This document shows positions 61,201 through 64,000 of a DNA stretch of 64,000 nt, piece by piece. The stretch's first letter is position 1; every line of letters begins with the position of its first letter. The notes beneath the pieces were generated by a model. That model did no database searches, was not told the DNA's origin, and saw only the letters and a program-made list of their open reading frames with translations. The position numbers and the translations under genes are program-made. The stretch comes from Azonexus sp. R2A61 (lineage in GTDB: Bacteria > Pseudomonadota > Gammaproteobacteria > Burkholderiales > Rhodocyclaceae), in contig NZ_JACBFO010000003.1 in the NCBI RefSeq assembly GCF_021401135.1, forward strand, positions 248,001 through 312,000, in the 5' to 3' direction.

Positions 61201-62232
61201 GGCGTGCCTTACCACTTCGTCGGCCACATGAATGAGTGGGACGAAATCCGCGTCACCCGCAACGCCAAGCGCGTGCTGCGCGAGAAGCGTGTTGACCTGC
61301 AGCGCGCCTGGTCGGAAACCAGCTTCCGCATGCAGGCCATGCGCGACAATCCGGACTGCGCGCAGCAGGAATTCGACCGCATCCTCGACGTCGCCGACCC
61401 CGGTCTGACGCCGAAGGTCACCTTCGATGCGCAGGAAGATTTCACCCAGGTCTACCGCGACATCAGCGGCCGTCCGCGCGTCGCCATCCTGCGCGAGCAG
61501 GGCGTCAACAGCCATTACGAAATGGCCGCCGCCTTCGACCGCGCCGGCTTCCAGTCGGTCGACGTGCATATGAGCGATATCCTCGCCGGTCGCGTCAGCC
61601 TCAAGGACTTCAAGGGCCTCGTCGCCTGCGGCGGCTTCTCCTACGGCGACGTGCTCGGCGCCGGCCAGGGCTGGGCCAAGACCATCCTGATGCACGACGG
61701 CTGCCGCGACGAGTTCGCCGCCTTCTTCAACCGCCAGGACACCTTCGCACTCGGCGTCTGCAACGGCTGCCAGATGATGAGCGCGCTCAAGTCGATCATC
61801 CCGGGAGCCGAACACTGGCCGGCCTTCCGCCGCAACCAGGTCGAGCAGTTCGAAGCGCGCTTCGTGATGACCGAGGTACTCGATTCGCCGTCGATCTTCT
61901 TCGCCGGCATGGAAGGCTCGCAGATCCCCATCGTCGTCTCGCACGGCGAAGGCCGCGCCGTCTTCGACAAGGCCGACGACCAAGGCAAGTGCCTGGCCGC
62001 CGTGCGCTATGTGGACAACAAGGGCGAGCCGACCGAGGTCTATCCATACAACCCGAACGGTTCGCCGGGCGGCCTGACCGCCGTAACCACGGCTGATGGC
62101 CGGTTCACGATCATGATGCCGCACCCGGAGCGCGTCTTCCGTACCGTGCAGATGTCCTGGCACCCAGAAAACTGGGGCGAGGATTCGCCGTGGATGCGGA
62201 TGTTCCGCAACGCCCGCCGTTGGGTGGGTTGA
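58300..62232 (+). CDS. purL: Phosphoribosylformylglycinamidine synthase (FGAM synthase) PurL
   Basis: 1310 residues, the large single-chain form of proteobacteria. N-terminal PurS-like domain (about 1-150), linker, FGAM synthase domains with [49 protein letters not shown] and PFPVGT-like motifs, and a C-terminal glutaminase with nucleophile C1154 (GVCNGCQMM) and PHPERVFR. It converts FGAR, glutamine and ATP to FGAM in purine synthesis. The ATG before ADILCLKGD was chosen; an upstream frame runs through the promoter. Confidence 0.97.
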   Translation: MADILCLKGDAAFSAFRLQRLLARLSAAVADIESVTADYWHVVAQKRALAADERAKLAKLLEEVPAGEDKGELFLVAPRIGTISPWSSKATDIAFNCDLEPAIERIERVVAFRVVLQKNRALTAEEKKTVAGLLHDRMTESVLAGFAEAGELFRHFAPKPLSTVDVLAGGKAALVEANGTLGLALSDDEVDYLLDIFSKAGRNPTDVELMMFAQANSEHCRHKIFNASWVIDGEKKDKTLFGMIRETHAANPQGTIMAYADNASIIEGATIQRFYPDADRGYSYKEELTHILTKVETHNHPTAISPFPGASTGSGGEIRDEGATGKGSKPKAGLCGFSVSNLNLPDAPQPWEKAYGRPSRIASALDIMIEGPIGAAAFNNEFGRPNLTGYFRTYEQDVAGTVRGYHKPIMIAGGLGSIQAEQSFKEETFPVGTLFVQLGGPGMLIGLGGGAASSMTAGVNAEDLDFASVQRGNPEIQRRAQEVIDRCWQMGKDNPILSVHDVGAGGVSNALPELAHSGGVGAKFDLRKVPTLEPGMSPAEIWSNESQERYVLAIPPNRIGEFQAMCERERCPFAVVGEATGDGHLTVTDAHFGVNPVDMEMEALLGKPPRMTRDVTSLPSTFVPFDAVSIELKDAAYRLMRLPTIADKTFLISIGDRSVGGMTARDQMVGPWQVPVADVAVTTMGYQGYLGEAFAMGERTPLAVLDAPASGRMAIGEALTNLAAADVGSLDKVKLSANWMAPCGVPGEDARLYATVEGISELCKQIGVSIPVGKDSLSMRTAWDENGEKKQVVSPLSLIVTSFAAVDDVRKTKTPLLATEQGETELLLLDLGKNRLGGSCLAQVYDATGDDAPDVDEPAKLKGLFDAVQKLNRDGLLLAYHDRSDGGLFVAACEMAFASRRGVSLDLDGVCFDAAALDVDGAEKRPDLMAGRDFENIVRALFNEELGALIQIRRADREKVTPILRACGVPYHFVGHMNEWDEIRVTRNAKRVLREKRVDLQRAWSETSFRMQAMRDNPDCAQQEFDRILDVADPGLTPKVTFDAQEDFTQVYRDISGRPRVAILREQGVNSHYEMAAAFDRAGFQSVDVHMSDILAGRVSLKDFKGLVACGGFSYGDVLGAGQGWAKTILMHDGCRDEFAAFFNRQDTFALGVCNGCQMMSALKSIIPGAEHWPAFRRNQVEQFEARFVMTEVLDSPSIFFAGMEGSQIPIVVSHGEGRAVFDKADDQGKCLAAVRYVDNKGEPTEVYPYNPNGSPGGLTAVTTADGRFTIMMPHPERVFRTVQMSWHPENWGEDSPWMRMFRNARRWVG

Positions 62233-62263
62233 TATCGATATTTAAAATAATCTCGATATTTTT

Positions 62264-62291
62264 ACATGGCCCGGTTATCATCGGGCCATGT
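62264..62291 (+). other. Hairpin spanning the start codon of the ABM-domain gene
   Basis: ACATGGCCCG (62264-62273) pairs perfectly with CGGGCCATGT (62282-62291) around an eight-base loop. The ATG at 62288 is inside the right arm, so the structure could block translation. It also follows a run of AT-rich sequence after purL and could serve as part of a transcript end. Confidence 0.6.
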
Positions 62292-62827
62292 CCGCTACCA
62301 ACGTATTCCGTGTCGTCCGCCGCCGGGCCAGGCCCGGTTGTGCGCCTGCCTACGAAGCCCTGGTCCGGGCGATGTTCGACGATGCAAGACGCTTCCCGGG
62401 CTATCTTTCAGCCGAATTGATCCCGCCATTGTCCCCGGAGGGGGAATACCAGATCGTCCAGCGGTTTGCGACGGCTGGCGATCTGGCGCGCTGGAACGAT
62501 TCGCCGGTGCGTGCCGAATGGATGGAAAAACTCCATGCCGTGGCCGAAGGTGAACCGGAATATCGTCTGCTCCACGGCCTGGAAGCCTGGTTCGCCCCCG
62601 CCGAATTGCCGGCCGCCAGGCTGCCGCCGCGCTGGAAAATGGTCGTCGTCAGCTGGCTCGGCATCTTTCCGCTGGTCGCGCTGTTGCTCAGCTTGCTGGC
62701 GCCCTTGCTGCAGGATCTTCCCTTTTTGCCGCGTGTCGGGGTGTTGACCGCGCTGGTCGCGATCCTGATGAGCTATGTCGTGATGCCCAGGCTGACACGC
62801 TGGCTGGGCTGGTGGATCCGGCGCTAG
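62288..62827 (+). CDS. Antibiotic-biosynthesis-monooxygenase-fold protein with C-terminal membrane helices
   Basis: 179 residues. The N-terminal ABM-type ferredoxin-like domain (about 5-100) has VVRRRARPGCAPAYEALVRAMFDDARRFPGYLSAELIPP and YQIVQRFATAGDLARWNDSP. Two transmembrane helices follow (VVVSWLGIFPLVALLLSLLAP and VGVLTALVAILMSYVVMP). This fusion recurs in bacteria; it is not known what the domain oxidises. The ATG lies in a strong hairpin and no ribosome site is visible, so expression may be low or regulated. Confidence 0.82.
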   Translation: MSATNVFRVVRRRARPGCAPAYEALVRAMFDDARRFPGYLSAELIPPLSPEGEYQIVQRFATAGDLARWNDSPVRAEWMEKLHAVAEGEPEYRLLHGLEAWFAPAELPAARLPPRWKMVVVSWLGIFPLVALLLSLLAPLLQDLPFLPRVGVLTALVAILMSYVVMPRLTRWLGWWIRR

Positions 62828-62880
62828 GAGCGGATTCACCAGCATTTGCTTCGGTTGCCGTCGATATTGTCGGGATCGCT

Positions 62881-63315
62881 TCAGCGTTCTTCCTGGCGGG
62901 CTGCCAGTTCTGCCGCCCGGCGGATGCTGGCCGGCACGCCGCCAATGCCCCAGCGGTCTGGGTGGGCATGGGCGATGTAGACGCGGATGCGCTCCGGGGC
63001 GACGTCGAGCAGGCGGGCGGTGATGGCGGTCAGTTCGGCGATCACCCGGTGCAGTTGCTCGGTCGTCCGGCCTTCCATCAGGACCATGCGGATGAAGGGC
63101 ATCTCGGCGTCGTGGCGGGGTGTTTGTGCCAGTACCTCGTCGGCCGGCTGGCCGTTGATGCCCCACAGTTCGGGGTCGATTTCAGTGACCCAGACTTCCA
63201 GGCGGTCCTTCGGGGCGGCGAGGATTTCCGACAATGCGTTGGAGGTTTCGCGGATCCATTGCTTGAGGTTTTCGCGCGGATGGCCGGCGAGGGCGTGCAG
63301 GTTGGCGACGGGCAT
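62881..63315 (-). CDS. Tautomerase-superfamily protein (fused 4-oxalocrotonate tautomerase repeats)
   Basis: 144 residues. The mature start would be Pro-2 (MPVANLHALAGHPRENLKQW), the catalytic base of 4-oxalocrotonate tautomerase-type enzymes. A second beta-alpha-beta unit from about residue 70 (MPFIRMVLMEGRTTEQLHRVIAELTAITARLL) suggests a fused dimer, with the second Pro internal and not available as an N-terminal base. The substrate is unknown. The start has ggagaaa upstream on the minus strand. It is 16 bases downstream of the SDR gene. Confidence 0.82.
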   Translation of the reverse strand: MPVANLHALAGHPRENLKQWIRETSNALSEILAAPKDRLEVWVTEIDPELWGINGQPADEVLAQTPRHDAEMPFIRMVLMEGRTTEQLHRVIAELTAITARLLDVAPERIRVYIAHAHPDRWGIGGVPASIRRAAELAARQEER

Positions 63316-63331
63316 GTTTTTTCTCCGTTTT

Positions 63332-64000
63332 TCAAGGTAGACCGCGCCGACGGCCGGCGTCGAGCATCAGGCTGGAGCCGGTCATCGCCTCGGCTTCCGA
63401 GGCGAGCAGCAGGCTGACTGCCCAGGCGATCTGGGCCGGCGTGCTGAGGATGCCGAGCGAGGATTCGGCACGCATTTCGTCGAGCACCTCGTCGGTGCTG
63501 CAGTTGCGCTGTTCGGCGCGGGTGGCGGCGACCCGGCGCAGGCGTTCGGTGTCGGCCGGGCCGGGGACGATGGTGTGGGCGGTGATGCCGCGCGGGCCGT
63601 AGGCCAGGCTGAGCTGGCGTACGACGTTGAGGATGGCGGCGTTGGCGACCCCGGCGGCGGCCGCGTAGGCGGTTGGTTCCAGCCCGTAGTGGCCGCCGAT
63701 GGCGACGATGCGCGAACCGGTTGCCAGCTGCGGATCGGCTGCCCGCACCAGGCGCAAAAGTCCGCCGACCTTGATGTTGACCGCATCGACCATCGATTCG
63801 GTCGGCGCCGTCAGGATGCCGCCGGCCACCGCGACGCCCGGGCCATGCACGACCATGCGCACCGGCCTGTCGATGGCGGCGGCGATGGCGGCGATCGCCG
63901 AATCGTTGCCGATGTCGGCGGCACAGGCACGCACGCCTGGGTATTGCGCGGTCAGCGCCTGCAGGCTGGCGGCTGAGCGGGCGACGGCAATGACGCCGAG
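63332..64000 (-). CDS. SDR-family oxidoreductase-like protein, 5' end beyond the right edge
   Basis: About 223 residues are visible; the N-terminus with the GxxxGIG nucleotide-binding loop lies outside the window. Seen are LGVIAVARSAASLQALTAQY (strand beta2 with an NADP-type Arg), VRACAADIGN, VHGPGVA (NAG equivalent), RIVAIGGHYG, TAYAAAAGVANAAILNVVRQL and GPRGITAHTIVPGPADTERL. The catalytic Tyr is present but the usual YxxxK Lys is Ala, and the Ser is replaced, so catalysis as a classical dehydrogenase is doubtful. It is upstream of the tautomerase gene on the same strand. Confidence 0.85.
   Translation of the reverse strand, partial: LGVIAVARSAASLQALTAQYPGVRACAADIGNDSAIAAIAAAIDRPVRMVVHGPGVAVAGGILTAPTESMVDAVNIKVGGLLRLVRAADPQLATGSRIVAIGGHYGLEPTAYAAAAGVANAAILNVVRQLSLAYGPRGITAHTIVPGPADTERLRRVAATRAEQRNCSTDEVLDEMRAESSLGILSTPAQIAWAVSLLLASEAEAMTGSSLMLDAGRRRGLP

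Noticed and set aside
58219..62163. A 1314-codon open frame antisense to purL
   Set aside because: The plus strand encodes PurL with all catalytic motifs; the antisense frame has no recognisable protein and is explained by codon bias.
1..64000. CRISPR arrays, tRNA or rRNA genes, insertion sequences, integrases
   Set aside because: No regularly spaced direct repeats, no cloverleaf with matching anticodon loop, no transposase or integrase motifs were noticed.

Overview
The window is high-GC DNA with tightly packed, translationally coupled genes and frequent TTG/GTG starts. Gene content points to a metabolically flexible betaproteobacterium, most likely of the Rhodocyclales (Dechloromonas/Azonexus-like); that placement is inference. 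Supporting content includes a CooA-type CO sensor beside cowN, a NifA/sigma54-type promoter, a RegBA-type redox pair beside cytochrome bd genes, several TonB receptors and large c-di-GMP proteins. I saw no rRNA, tRNA, CRISPR array, insertion sequence or prophage.

Layout. 1-8.7 kb: start of a symporter, then c-di-GMP signalling: a PAS-GGDEF-EAL protein and a coupled operon of MazG-like hydrolase, MHYT-PAS hybrid kinase, REC-HD-GYP phosphodiesterase and a DUF3095 cyclase-like protein. 8.7-12.3 kb: housekeeping genes (rlmJ, a PilZ-like unknown, DUF3301, hexose-6-phosphate mutarotase). 12.3-15.8 kb: a nitrogen-fixation support island. A CooA homologue and cowN each have a CooA-type palindrome upstream, and a rhodanese/unknown/GST operon sits behind a TGT-N10-ACA NifA site and a correctly spaced sigma54 promoter. 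16.4-21.1 kb: a four-gene metal-uptake-like operon (periplasmic protein, NapH/CcoG-like Fe-S protein, CcdA/SafE-like membrane protein, TonB receptor). 21.2-29.6 kb: RegA/RegB-like pair diverging from cydABX and cydDC. 29.7-31.5 kb: LysR regulator and quinone reductase.

31.6-40.0 kb: a minus-strand locus with a FecI/FecR/STN-TonB trio, a Tat-exported beta-lactamase-fold hydrolase, a Tat-exported DJ-1/PfpI protein and a siderophore-type receptor. 40.2-44.4 kb: TonB receptor, MbnP and MbnH, the kynurenine-dependent copper-binding pair. 44.5-48.9 kb: nudC, arsC-like, selO and small unknowns. 48.9-53.2 kb: a four-gene operon of DUF3348, a MotA-like DUF802 protein with a very long coiled-coil tail, a MotB/OmpA protein and DUF2894. 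This resembles the ZorA/ZorB motor without Zorya effectors. 53.3-58.1 kb: sbcDC. 58.3-64 kb: purL, a membrane-anchored monooxygenase-fold protein, a tautomerase and a truncated SDR.

How it fits together. The palindrome TGCGAC-N5-GTCGCA occurs upstream of the metal-uptake operon and as an inverted pair between the two divergent TonB genes at 40 kb. A relaxed inverted pair with nearly the same spacing lies between regB and cydA. This suggests one regulator, plausibly the adjacent RegA homologue, that couples expression of the copper-free bd oxidase to copper/metal acquisition. Together with CooA/cowN this would let the cell keep respiring and fixing nitrogen when haem-copper oxidases or nitrogenase are compromised. 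The palindromes are seen directly; the regulatory logic is inference.
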